A stretch of DNA of 64,000 nt from positions 372,001 to 436,000 of the forward strand of contig CAVTRI010000002.1 in the NCBI GenBank assembly GCA_963737075.1, given 5' to 3'. The notes beneath the pieces are model-generated. The model had not been told where the DNA came from. It saw only the letters and a program-made list of their open reading frames with translations, and did no database searches. Positions 27,309 to 35,763 of this stretch are shown piece after piece (position 1 is the first letter of the stretch; each line of letters starts with the position of its first letter). Both the position numbers and the translations under genes were made by a program. This DNA is from CAVTRI01 sp963737075. GTDB taxonomy: Bacteria; Actinomycetota; Acidimicrobiia; Acidimicrobiales; Palsa-688.

Positions 27309-28828
27309 CAGTGCTGGAATTGCCGTTCGCCGGTGAACACCATCGCCAGCCCGTGTTCGTCCGCCGCCGCGATGACCTTCTCGTCGCTGACCGATCCGCC
27401 CGGCTGGATGACCGCCGCCACGCCGGCAGCCGCCACCGCGTCGAGGCCGTCACGGAAGGGAAAGAACGCGTCACTGGCCGCCGCTCCGCCCTTCGCGCGC
27501 CCGGCTGCCCGTTGGGTGGCGATCTCACCGGGGGTCACCCTGTTTTGCTGGCCGCCGCCGATGCCGACCGCCATGCCGTTGGCGGTGAGGACGATGGCGT
27601 TGGACTTCACGGCCGCGCAGACCCGCCAGGCGAGCTCGAGATCCCGCCACTGCTCCTCGGTGGGGGCGGCCTTGGTCACCACCCGCCACTGATCTCGTCC
27701 GGTGCCGAAGCGATACCGCTCCTGCACAAGCCACCCGCCGCTGATCTGACGCAGGTGCCAACGATCCGACGTCGGAGCAGGTGCGGACAGCGGCCGGGTG
27801 TTCTTGCGCTTGGCCATGAGCACCTCGACCGCTTGCTGCTCGAAAGCGGGCGCGATGATGACGTCCGCTTGCGCGTTGCCGGCGAGCGCCGCTGCCACCG
27901 CTTCATCGACGGGACCAGACAGGGCGACGATCCCGCCGAACGCCGACATCGGATCGCCTTCGAAGGCCCGCTCGTACGCGGTGACCATGTCGCCGGCCAC
28001 TGCGGCGCCGCACGGGTTGGCGTGTTTGACCACGACCGCCGCCGCGTCGCCGAGGTCAGCCAGCTGGTGAACGAGCCGCCAGGCGGCGTCGGCGTCGTAC
28101 AGGTTGAGGTATGACAGCTCCTTCCCGCCGTGCTGCACCACGTCGTCCCACCAGCTGCGCCGCCCGGCCTCCCGGTACCGGGCGCCCTGCTGATGCGGGT
28201 TTTCCCCGTACCGCAGCGGCTGCGCCTGTTCCAGCGAAAGGTGCACGGTGGCGGGCAGCGAGGTGCTTTCTCCCTCTGAAACAGACGCATCGGCAAACCA
28301 GTTGGCGATGGCCGCGTCGTACGCCGCCGTGTGGGCGAAGGCCTTCGCCGCCAGCCGCCGCCGCAAGTCGTCGGGGAGACCGCGCGCCTTCAGCGAGGCC
28401 AGCACTGCTTCGTAATCGGCGGGATCGACGACCACCGCCACGTGGGCGTAGTTTTTGGCTGCCGCCCGCACCATTGTCGGGCCGCCGACGTCGATCATCT
28501 CGATGGACGGTTCGGCGCTGAATGGGTACAGGTTGCACACCACGAGGTCGATCGGCTCGATGCCCTGGGCGCTGAGATCGGCCACGTGCTCGGCTTTGGA
28601 CCGGTCGGCCAGGATGCCTCCGTGGATGTGCGGGTGGAGCGTCTTGACCCGCCCGCCGAGCATTTCGGGGGCGTGGGTGACGGACTCGACGGTCCGGTGC
28701 GCGATGCCTGCGTCCGCCAGCGCCGTCGCCGTGCCGCCGCTGGCGACCAGGTCCGCCCCCAGCTCTGAGAGTCTCTGGGCGAAGGGCACCAGGTTCGTCT
28801 TGTCGTACACCGACAACAGCACCCTCAC
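27308..28828 (-). CDS. purH: Bifunctional AICAR formyltransferase/IMP cyclohydrolase
   Basis: 506 residues covering the last two steps of IMP synthesis. The N-terminal cyclohydrolase domain has VLLSVYDKTNLVPFA, VASGGTATALADAG, GGRVKTLHPHIHGGIL and NLYPF. The C-terminal transformylase has RYGENPHQQGARY, VKHANPCGAAVA, SDAFFPFRDGLDAVAAAGVAAVIQPGGS. The ORF continues upstream to 28924, but GTG 28828 has GGAGGAGG 5 bases upstream and is where homology begins. Coupled to folD by a 1-base overlap. Confidence 0.96.
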   Translation of the reverse strand: MRVLLSVYDKTNLVPFAQRLSELGADLVASGGTATALADAGIAHRTVESVTHAPEMLGGRVKTLHPHIHGGILADRSKAEHVADLSAQGIEPIDLVVCNLYPFSAEPSIEMIDVGGPTMVRAAAKNYAHVAVVVDPADYEAVLASLKARGLPDDLRRRLAAKAFAHTAAYDAAIANWFADASVSEGESTSLPATVHLSLEQAQPLRYGENPHQQGARYREAGRRSWWDDVVQHGGKELSYLNLYDADAAWRLVHQLADLGDAAAVVVKHANPCGAAVAGDMVTAYERAFEGDPMSAFGGIVALSGPVDEAVAAALAGNAQADVIIAPAFEQQAVEVLMAKRKNTRPLSAPAPTSDRWHLRQISGGWLVQERYRFGTGRDQWRVVTKAAPTEEQWRDLELAWRVCAAVKSNAIVLTANGMAVGIGGGQQNRVTPGEIATQRAAGRAKGGAAASDAFFPFRDGLDAVAAAGVAAVIQPGGSVSDEKVIAAADEHGLAMVFTGERQFQH

Positions 28829-28913
28829 GGTGCCTCCTCCGGGGCGGCCCCATCCTGTCCCCCACCAGCCGCCCGGGATCGCCTCAGGGCTCGTCGGCCG
28901 GCAAAGCTGTGGT

Positions 28914-29486
28914 TCACAGCACAACTCCCTCGAGAAACTGGCGGATCGTCTGAGGGTACATGCGCCGTTCGACCGCCTTGATGCGCTCGTGCAGCGACGC
29001 CTCGGTGTCGCCGGGCTCGACCGGCACGGCCTCCTGGGCGAGGATCGGTCCCTCGTCGACCGTCTCGGTGGCGATGTGCACCGTGCACCCGGTCACCTTC
29101 ACCCCCGCGGCCAAGGCATCGCGAACCGCATGCCAGCCTTTGAACGCCGGGAGCAGCGCCGGGTGGGTGTTGAGGATCCGCCCGTCGTAGCGCTCGACGA
29201 AGGGCGCCGCCAGGATGGTGCCGAACCCGGCCATGGCCACCACGTCGACCTGGTGACGTTTGAGGGCGTCGACCACGCGGTGGGTGTAGGCGGCGCGATC
29301 AAAGTCCGCGCCAAAGCTCTCCCGTTCGACGACCTCCGCCGCCACACCGGCCGCGGCCGCCACGTCGACAGCCGCGCAAGGGCGGTCGACGAGCACGACC
29401 GCGACCTCAAGCCCGGCGTCGAGGATGGCACCCAGGTTGGTCCCTGTCCCGGATGCCAGCACACCGAGCCTGGGCAGCGCTTTCAC
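28914..29486 (-). CDS. purN: Phosphoribosylglycinamide formyltransferase
   Basis: This 190-residue enzyme formylates GAR using 10-formyl-THF. Landmarks are LGVLASGTGTNLGAIL, VVAMAGFGTIL, GRILNTHPALLPAFKGWHAVRDAL with catalytic Asn and His, and GCTVHIATETVDEGPILAQ with the catalytic Asp. The start GTG 29486 was chosen where homology begins; upstream the frame overlaps sucD. It lies 22 bases after sucD and 85 bases before purH. Confidence 0.93.
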   Translation of the reverse strand: MKALPRLGVLASGTGTNLGAILDAGLEVAVVLVDRPCAAVDVAAAAGVAAEVVERESFGADFDRAAYTHRVVDALKRHQVDVVAMAGFGTILAAPFVERYDGRILNTHPALLPAFKGWHAVRDALAAGVKVTGCTVHIATETVDEGPILAQEAVPVEPGDTEASLHERIKAVERRMYPQTIRQFLEGVVL

Positions 29487-29508
29487 CGTCCCGACGCTAG
29501 CGGAGGGC

Positions 29509-30393
29509 CTAGAGGTTCTTGACGATCTCCGCCATCCGCTCGCCGGCCTCAGTCGGGTTCTGCGCCACGGTCGCACCCGCCGCTGACAGGGCCTCCATCT
29601 TGGCCTGGGCGGTGCCCCGGGACCCGGAGATGATGGCGCCCGCGTGCCCCATTTTCTTCCCGGGCGGGGCGGTGACGCCCGCGACGTAAGCGACGACGGG
29701 CTTGGACACGGACTCCGCGATGTACGAAGCGGCCTTCTCCTCCTCGGCGCCGCCGATCTCGCCGATCATCATGATCGCCTTGGTCTCGGGGTCGGCCTCG
29801 AACGCCTCCAGGCAGTCCGTGAAGTTCGTCCCCGGCACCGGATCGCCCCCGATGCCGACGCAGGTGGTAACTCCGACGTTCATCTGCTTCAGCTCGTACA
29901 GGGCCTGGTAGGTGAGCGTCCCCGATCTCGACACGATGCCTACCGGGCCGCCCGGCAAGGCGATCTCCCCCGCCGTGATGCCGATGTTGCACTTGCCGGG
30001 GCTGATCACCCCTGGGCAGTTCGGCCCGAGGAGCCGTGTGGAGGGATGCTGCGCCTCCAGGGTGTTGAACACCCGCGCCTCGTCGTGCGCCGGGATCCCT
30101 TCGGTTATGCAGACCACAAACGGGACCCCGGAGGCGGCCGCCTCCAGGATCGCCGACGGCGCCCCCCGCGGCGGGACGGACACGAACGACGCGTTCGCCC
30201 CGGTCGCCGTCACCGCCTCGGCGACCGTGTCGTAGATCGGGATGCCCTCGACGTCCTGACCGCCCTTGCCCGGGGTCACCCCGGCCACCACCTTTGTTCC
30301 GTACGCCTTGTTCCGCAGTCCGTGGAAGCGGCCCTGACCTCCGGTCAACCCCTGCACGACGACCGTGGTGTGCTCATTCACGAATATCGGCAT
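29509..30393 (-). CDS. sucD: Succinate-CoA ligase, alpha subunit
   Basis: 294 residues: CoA-binding Rossmann domain (VVVQGLTGGQGRFHGLRNKAYGT), SVPPRGAPSAILEA, CITEGIPAHDEARVF, LLGPNCPGVISPG, and the phosphohistidine region MGHAGAIISG. With SucC it makes succinate and ATP/GTP from succinyl-CoA in the TCA cycle. The ATG overlaps the sucC TGA by one base. Confidence 0.96.
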   Translation of the reverse strand: MPIFVNEHTTVVVQGLTGGQGRFHGLRNKAYGTKVVAGVTPGKGGQDVEGIPIYDTVAEAVTATGANASFVSVPPRGAPSAILEAAASGVPFVVCITEGIPAHDEARVFNTLEAQHPSTRLLGPNCPGVISPGKCNIGITAGEIALPGGPVGIVSRSGTLTYQALYELKQMNVGVTTCVGIGGDPVPGTNFTDCLEAFEADPETKAIMMIGEIGGAEEEKAASYIAESVSKPVVAYVAGVTAPPGKKMGHAGAIISGSRGTAQAKMEALSAAGATVAQNPTEAGERMAEIVKNL

Positions 30394-31541
30394 CAGGAAG
30401 CGACTCCTGCCAGCGAAACGGCCTTGCGAGCCGCGTCCAACATGGTCGGCGCCGACAGCACCCGGTCGGAGAGCACCTTTTTGAGGATCTCCCGGCCCTC
30501 TTCGGCATTGGTCCCGTCGAGCCGGATCACCATGGGCGACCTCATCTCGACCCGTCCGAGGGCTGTCACGATTCCGTTGGCCACCTCCTCCCCCCGGGTG
30601 ATCCCCCCGAAGATGTTGATGAAGATGGCCCGCACGCTCTGATCGGAGTTGATCACCTCCAGGGCGTTGGCCATCACCTCGGCGTTGGCGCCCCCACCGA
30701 TGTCAAGGAAGTTGGCTGGTGCCCCACCGACCTGGTTGACCACGTCGCAGGTGGACATGGCGAGGCCGGCCCCGTTGGCGATGACCCCCACGTAGCCGTC
30801 GAGCCCCACGTACTGCAGGCCCTTCGAGCGGGCCAGCCGTTCCCGCTCGTCGAACTCGTCGATGTCGCGGAAGTCGTCCCACTCCGGATGGCGGAAGGCC
30901 GCGTTGTCGTCCAGGGTGACCTTGGCGTCGAGGGCGTGGACCCGCCCGTCGGGCGTGAGGATCAACGGGTTGATCTCCACCAGGTCGGCATCGCCTTCCA
31001 CGTAACAGCGGTACAGGTTGAGCAGGATGCCGATCGCCCCGTCGTGCGCCTCCGGGTCGAGTCGGGCCCGCTCCACCAGGTCGCGCGCCTGAGCCTCGGT
31101 GAAGCCGACAGCCGGATCGATGTACACCCGCGCGATCGCGTCTGGATCCTCGTCGGCTACCTGTTCGATGTCGACTCCGCCTTTCGCGGACACCATTCCC
31201 AGGTACTGCTTCGCCCCCCGGTCAAGGGTGAAGCTGGCGTAGTACTCCTTGTCGATGTCGGAGGCGTGTTCGACCCACAGCCTCCGCACGACGTGCCCTT
31301 TGATGTCCAGGCCGAGAATGTTGCCGGCGTGGGTCTGGACCTCTTCCGCGTTCGTGGCGAGCTTCACCCCTCCGGCCTTGCCCCGGCCGCCCACTTGCAC
31401 CTGGGCCTTGATAACCACCGGGTAACCGGCTTTGTCCGCCTCGGCGACAGCCTGTTCGACGGTGTCCGCGACCCCGCCGGCTGACACGGGGATACCGAAG
31501 CGGGCGAAGTACTGCTTGCCCTGGTATTCGAATAGGTCCAC
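30393..31541 (-). CDS. sucC: Succinate-CoA ligase, beta subunit
   Basis: 382 residues: ATP-grasp N-terminal half (MDLFEYQGKQYFARFGIPVSAG, VVIKAQVQVGGRGKAGGVKLA), DADLVEINPLIL for the metal site, and the C-terminal ligase domain (FLDIGGGANAEVMANALEVI, FINIFGGITRGEEVANGI). GTG start at 31541 has GAGGAG upstream. It follows a stand-alone B12-binding gene by 45 bases; that pairing recalls the methylmalonyl-CoA to succinyl-CoA to succinate route. Confidence 0.96.
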   Translation of the reverse strand: MDLFEYQGKQYFARFGIPVSAGGVADTVEQAVAEADKAGYPVVIKAQVQVGGRGKAGGVKLATNAEEVQTHAGNILGLDIKGHVVRRLWVEHASDIDKEYYASFTLDRGAKQYLGMVSAKGGVDIEQVADEDPDAIARVYIDPAVGFTEAQARDLVERARLDPEAHDGAIGILLNLYRCYVEGDADLVEINPLILTPDGRVHALDAKVTLDDNAAFRHPEWDDFRDIDEFDERERLARSKGLQYVGLDGYVGVIANGAGLAMSTCDVVNQVGGAPANFLDIGGGANAEVMANALEVINSDQSVRAIFINIFGGITRGEEVANGIVTALGRVEMRSPMVIRLDGTNAEEGREILKKVLSDRVLSAPTMLDAARKAVSLAGVAS

Positions 31542-31586
31542 GCTTGCTCCTCGGTCGAGGCGTTCAGGGAAAGGAGTGGCCGGTGC

Positions 31587-32003
31587 TCACCCGGCCGCGG
31601 CGGTCTCGCGCTGGTCCAACGCCCCTTCGAGCCAGCCGGTGATGGTCGGGAGCGGGGAACCGGGGCCGAAGATGGCCGCGACACCGGCCGCTTGAAGTGG
31701 CTCGATGTCGGCGGCAGGGATGATCCCCCCGCCGAACACCAGCACGTCGCTCGCCCCCCGCTCGGCGAGCGCCTCCACGACCCGCGGAATCAGCGTCATG
31801 TGCGCGCCGGACAAGATGGACAATCCAACCGCGTCGGCGTCCTCCTGGATGACGGTCTCGGCGATCTGCTCCGGGGTCTGGTGCAAACCGGTGTAGATGA
31901 CCTCGAACCCCGCCTCCCGCAGCGCCCGGGCGATGACACGCGCCCCCCGGTCGTGCCCATCCAGACCGGGCTTCGCGACCACGACACGATAAAGGCGCTG
32001 CAT
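31587..32003 (-). CDS. Stand-alone cobalamin-binding domain (methylmalonyl-CoA mutase C-terminal type)
   Basis: 138 residues: RVVVAKPGLDGHDRGARVIARALREAGFEV carries the B12 base-off motif with His17 as the lower cobalt ligand, followed by GLSILSGAHMTLIPRVVEAL and VFGGGIIPAADIEPL, and GPGSPLPTI near the end. This is the small-subunit module of an acyl-CoA mutase whose catalytic barrel must lie elsewhere in the genome. Longer readings upstream pass through a tandem repeat and are rejected; ATG 32003 starts the domain. Confidence 0.9.
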   Translation of the reverse strand: MQRLYRVVVAKPGLDGHDRGARVIARALREAGFEVIYTGLHQTPEQIAETVIQEDADAVGLSILSGAHMTLIPRVVEALAERGASDVLVFGGGIIPAADIEPLQAAGVAAIFGPGSPLPTITGWLEGALDQRETAAAG

Positions 32004-32076
32004 TGCCGCAGATACTACGCACGTCGCTTGCGAGCGGCACCAGCCCGTCGGTGCTGCGGTCCGCGCGAGGAGGTGT

Positions 32077-32164
32077 GGTCGCGCGCTGGGAGACCCCAGC
32101 GGGGCAGGCGAGGGACGGGTGGCCGCGCGCTGGGAGAGCCCAGCGGGGCAGGCGAGGGACGGGT
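32077..32164. repeat. 44-bp tandem duplication
   Basis: Two copies (32077-32120 and 32121-32164) match almost exactly, differing at one base inside and one near the left end. Each begins TGG(T/C)CGCGCGCTGGG and contains the small inverted pair CTGGG/CCCAG. It lies in the 337-base gap between the B12-binding gene (minus) and the LCP gene (plus). Apart from this repeat and a possible 8-codon ORF, MTTLLTAL (32318-32344, overlapping the LCP start), the gap shows nothing I can name. Confidence 0.75.
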
Positions 32165-32340
32165 GGCGCCATGGGGAGGGGCCCGCGGCGGATGCCGGCG
32201 GGAGGAGTCCCGCATGGCGACAGGACCCGTCCCGGTCACACGCGACGCTTGCCACCACTGCCGACGGGCCTCTCGCTACGATCGACGGCGGCTCTTGCGG
32301 GCGGGCGCCTCCCCCTCATGACGACTCTCTTGACCGCGCT

Positions 32341-33933
32341 GTGACCGAACCGACCCGACCGTCCAGGGATCTCGACCCGTACGTCAACCTCCGGGACCTG
32401 GGACGACGCGCTCGGCGGCGGAACGACCCCGGCCAGCAGCGTGCCGCTGGCGTCGAGTTCACGCCGGGCCTGCGCCGCCGGTGGCCTCGCCGCTTCCTCG
32501 TCGCCGCCAATCTGTTTGCCGCGGTCGCACTCATCAGCGCCGGCGCCGTCTTTGGTTATGTGAACTGGCGCGTCTCACAAATTCACAAGGAGCAGATCGG
32601 CGCCCTCTCGGCGTCCACCAGCAAGGCGTTCACGATGCTCGTCGTCGGAAGCGATTCCCGCGGACTGAAGCCCGGCCCCTGCGACGACGCCGGGACCGCC
32701 CAGCAAACGCCCGGCCAGCGCTCCGACACGATCATGCTGGTCCGGGTGGTGCCCGGCAAACACCAGCTCGCGCTGATGTCGATCCCTCGCGACCTGTGGG
32801 TGCCGATCCAGGGGATGGGCAGCAACCGCATCAACACGGCGTTCAACAACGGCCCGAACCTGTTGGTCCAGACCATCCAGAGCGACCTGGGCATCCCGAT
32901 CAACCATTACGCAGAGGTCAACTTCGACACCTTTTGTGACGTGACCAACGCGGTCGGCGGGGTCAAGTTCTGGTTCCCGACGCCCGCCAGGGACACCATG
33001 TCCGACCTGTCAGTGCCTCAGGCCGGCTGCGTCAACCTCACTGGCCAGCAAGCTCTGGCGTTCGTCCGCTCCCGCCACTACGAGTACTACCAAAACGGCC
33101 AGTGGCACTTCGAGGGCGAGAGCGACCTGGCCCGCATCCAGCGCCAGCAGACGTTCGTGAAGAAGATGATCCACAAGGCGGCCGGCGAGTACACCAACCC
33201 GATCGCCATCAACAATGTCATCGGGGGGGTGACCAAGAACCTCACGGTCGACAGCGGCATGTCGACGGGGACCATGATCGAGCTGGCCAAGGACTTCCGG
33301 AGCGTCGACGCCGCCGGGATTCCGAGCGAGACCCTGCCCACCTACGGCTTCACCACGAGCGGCGGCGCCCAGGTCCTGGGCCTGCAGCAGCCGCAGGCCC
33401 AGCAGACGATCGCGGCGTTCAACGCCCTCGGGACGACGCCGAGCAGCACCACCACCTCGCCGGCGCACCACAAATCGACCACACCGGCAGCGTCGCCCAC
33501 GACCACGGTGGCACCGGCATCAGTGAGCATCAAGGTGGTCAACGGCAGCGGCATCGCCGGCCAGGCTGGCCAGGTAGCGCAGCACCTGCAGAGCCTCGGC
33601 TACCGGGCATCGATCGGCAGCAGCCCCGGCGCCTACGGCAACAACACGACCGTCGTCAAGTACGCGCCCGACGCTCAGGCGGCGGCGAGGCAAGTAGCCG
33701 CCCAGATCCAAGGCGGCGCCACGCTTGTCGAAGACCCGTCCCTCACGCCGACCAACTACAACCTCGAGGTCGTCACCGGCAGCAGCTACTCCGGTCCCGG
33801 CGGCACCGCTACCGCGGGGACCGCTTCGAGCGGCTCGACGTCGACAGCGCCGGCCACCAGCACCCCTGCCACCCCTCAGCCGTACGTGCTGCCGGGGACG
33901 CCTTCGGGTCAGGTGCCGCCGGCCAACTGCTGA
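32341..33933 (+). CDS. LytR-CpsA-Psr (LCP) family wall-polymer ligase
   Basis: 530 residues: basic cytoplasmic start, one membrane helix at about residues 51-73 (FLVAANLFAAVALISAGAVFGYV, shown in part), then the LCP catalytic domain with TMLVVGSDSRGL, GQRSDTIMLVRV, LALMSIPRDLWVPI and ALAFVRSRHYEYY. A Thr/Ser/Pro linker leads to a LytR_C domain (VSIKVVNGSGIAGQAG, LQSLGYRASIG). LCP enzymes move lipid-linked glycopolymers onto peptidoglycan or arabinogalactan outside the membrane. The GTG at 32341 is chosen because the paralogue starts with the same VTxTS/VTEPT type residues. No ribosome site is evident. Confidence 0.9.
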   Translation: MTEPTRPSRDLDPYVNLRDLGRRARRRNDPGQQRAAGVEFTPGLRRRWPRRFLVAANLFAAVALISAGAVFGYVNWRVSQIHKEQIGALSASTSKAFTMLVVGSDSRGLKPGPCDDAGTAQQTPGQRSDTIMLVRVVPGKHQLALMSIPRDLWVPIQGMGSNRINTAFNNGPNLLVQTIQSDLGIPINHYAEVNFDTFCDVTNAVGGVKFWFPTPARDTMSDLSVPQAGCVNLTGQQALAFVRSRHYEYYQNGQWHFEGESDLARIQRQQTFVKKMIHKAAGEYTNPIAINNVIGGVTKNLTVDSGMSTGTMIELAKDFRSVDAAGIPSETLPTYGFTTSGGAQVLGLQQPQAQQTIAAFNALGTTPSSTTTSPAHHKSTTPAASPTTTVAPASVSIKVVNGSGIAGQAGQVAQHLQSLGYRASIGSSPGAYGNNTTVVKYAPDAQAAARQVAAQIQGGATLVEDPSLTPTNYNLEVVTGSSYSGPGGTATAGTASSGSTSTAPATSTPATPQPYVLPGTPSGQVPPANC

Positions 33934-34051
33934 CCGGTCGTCGCGCGTCCTTCACCGGCCGCGCGGAAGACCGGGCGGCGCCGCGGGCCGCTGACGCATC
34001 GCCGCGATCCGTGGCTAGATTTCCGGCTGCCCGCCCGATGAAGACTCCTCC

Positions 34052-35722
34052 GTGACCGACACCTCCGCTCCGCCTCCGGCGGTCGGCAGCGACCGCACCT
34101 CACGGCGGGCACGACGCGGTGCCCATGCCGCTCCGAAGGGCCAGGCCACCACCCCGGCCCGGCTTCTCATCCGGCCCCGCCGCTGGCCACGGCGGATCCT
34201 TGTCACCGCCAACGTTCTCGCGTTCCTGGCGCTTCTCGGCGCCGGGGCCGCGTACGGCTACGTGCAGTGGCGGCTGGGGCAGATAAACCGGGTCCACATC
34301 GCCGGACTGGCCACCCAGGGCAAGAGCGAGCAGAGCAAGCCTGACGGCAGCGGCATCGCGCCCTTCACCTTGCTCGTCGTCGGCAGCGACACACGGGCGC
34401 TCACCGGGGGCAGCCAGTTCGGCGGGACGACCAACGTCCAAGGTCAGCGCTCCGACAGCATCATCCTGCTGCGCGTCACGCCCAAGACCGGTTCCCTTTC
34501 GATCATGTCCATCCCCCGCGACACGCTGGTGCCCGTCCCGGGTTATGGCGTGACGCGGATCAACACCGCGTTCAACAGCGGCAACCCGCAGCTGCTCATC
34601 CAGGTCCTCAGCCAGGACTTCGGCATCGAAGTCAACCACTACGCGGAGGCCAACTTCGACACGTTCCGCCAGATCGCTGATGCGGTCGGTGGGATAAAGC
34701 AGTGGTTCCCGGCGCCGGCCAGGGACATCGAGTCGAATCTGCAGGTCCCCGCGGGCTGCGTGAATCTGACCAGCGATCAGGCGCTGGCGTTCGTGCGGTC
34801 CCGCAACTACCAGTACTACCTGAACGGGGAGTGGCACTACCAGATCACCCCCGAAAGCGACCTGGCTCGCATCCAGCGGCAGCAGGCGTTCGTAAAAGCC
34901 ATAGCGCAAAAGGCGAAGCACGTCACGCCGGCGAATCCGGTCGAGCTCAACAACCTGCTCGGCAGTATCACCAAAAACCTCACCGTGGACAGCGGGTTCA
35001 GCACCTCCCAGCTGCTCAACCTCGCCCACACCTACCGCAACGCCCCGTTGCTCAACATCCCTGAGTTCACCTATCCGACGGCCAACTCGATTGCCACCCC
35101 GGGCGCCTTAGATCCGTTGAAGACACAGGGCAACGCGATGATCGGCCAGTGGCTGGCCTGGGGCGAGCCGTCCGCGGCACCCTCGACGCCGAGCGGCTCG
35201 CGGGCGTCGACCTCCCCCACCGCGCCCGCGACGACCACCACCGCCGTGCCGCCGTCGTCGGTCGGCATCGAAGTCGTCAACGGCAGTGGCGTCGCCCGGC
35301 AGGCCACGATGACCGCCCAGCAGTTGGCCCAGATCGGGTACCGCACGACGATCGGCGCCGACCAGCGGCCGTTGGTCCAGACGACAGAGATCGAGTACGC
35401 ACCCGGCTCCCTCGCCGCTGCTCAGCAGCTGCAATCGCAGCTGACGTCGGGGGCCACACTGAGCGAATCGACCGCGTTGTCGAGCGGTTCTGTCAACCTC
35501 CAGCTCATCACCGGCACCGACTTCTCCGGAGTGGTCGGCGCGTCGACGAGCACGGGTTCGTCGACGACCACGACCGTCCCACCGACCACGACCACCGCGC
35601 CGGTCAGCTCGGGCACCACCGCGCCGGGGCAGGTCGACCCCAGCGCGTCGTCGTTTGTCAACGGGCAGTACATCCCGCCGGGCCGGACGCCAGGCCAGCA
35701 GCCCGTCAACTGCGGCCAGTAG
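34052..35722 (+). CDS. Second LytR-CpsA-Psr family protein, tandem paralogue
   Basis: 556 residues with the same design: membrane helix at about 50-70 (LVTANVLAFLALLGAGAAYGY), LCP domain (TLLVVGSDTRALTGG, QRSDSIILLRV, LSIMSIPRDTLVPV, ALAFVRSRNYQYY), Thr/Pro linker, LytR_C domain (VGIEVVNGSGVARQATMTAQQL) and a C-terminal Thr-rich tail. It lies 118 bases after its paralogue and probably arose by duplication. Likely role: attaching secondary polymers to the wall. The GTG start has only a weak upstream site. Confidence 0.9.
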   Translation: MTDTSAPPPAVGSDRTSRRARRGAHAAPKGQATTPARLLIRPRRWPRRILVTANVLAFLALLGAGAAYGYVQWRLGQINRVHIAGLATQGKSEQSKPDGSGIAPFTLLVVGSDTRALTGGSQFGGTTNVQGQRSDSIILLRVTPKTGSLSIMSIPRDTLVPVPGYGVTRINTAFNSGNPQLLIQVLSQDFGIEVNHYAEANFDTFRQIADAVGGIKQWFPAPARDIESNLQVPAGCVNLTSDQALAFVRSRNYQYYLNGEWHYQITPESDLARIQRQQAFVKAIAQKAKHVTPANPVELNNLLGSITKNLTVDSGFSTSQLLNLAHTYRNAPLLNIPEFTYPTANSIATPGALDPLKTQGNAMIGQWLAWGEPSAAPSTPSGSRASTSPTAPATTTTAVPPSSVGIEVVNGSGVARQATMTAQQLAQIGYRTTIGADQRPLVQTTEIEYAPGSLAAAQQLQSQLTSGATLSESTALSSGSVNLQLITGTDFSGVVGASTSTGSSTTTTVPPTTTTAPVSSGTTAPGQVDPSASSFVNGQYIPPGRTPGQQPVNCGQ

Positions 35723-35730
35723 TCAGCCGG

Positions 35731-35763
35731 CTAGTGCCCAAGCAGATCCGGAGGGGGCACTAG
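35731..35763. terminator. Probable bidirectional terminator between the LCP gene and pcrA
   Basis: CTAGTGCCC (35731-35739) and GGGCACTAG (35755-35763) form a perfect 9-bp stem with a 15-base loop. It lies between two convergent genes and its right arm includes the pcrA stop codon. There is no T-run, so its efficiency is uncertain. Confidence 0.5.

Noticed and set aside
32318..32344. An 8-codon ORF MTTLLTAL overlapping the LCP start as a regulatory leader peptide
   Set aside because: It has no ribosome site, terminator or matching hairpin; overlap with the GTG by chance is likely.
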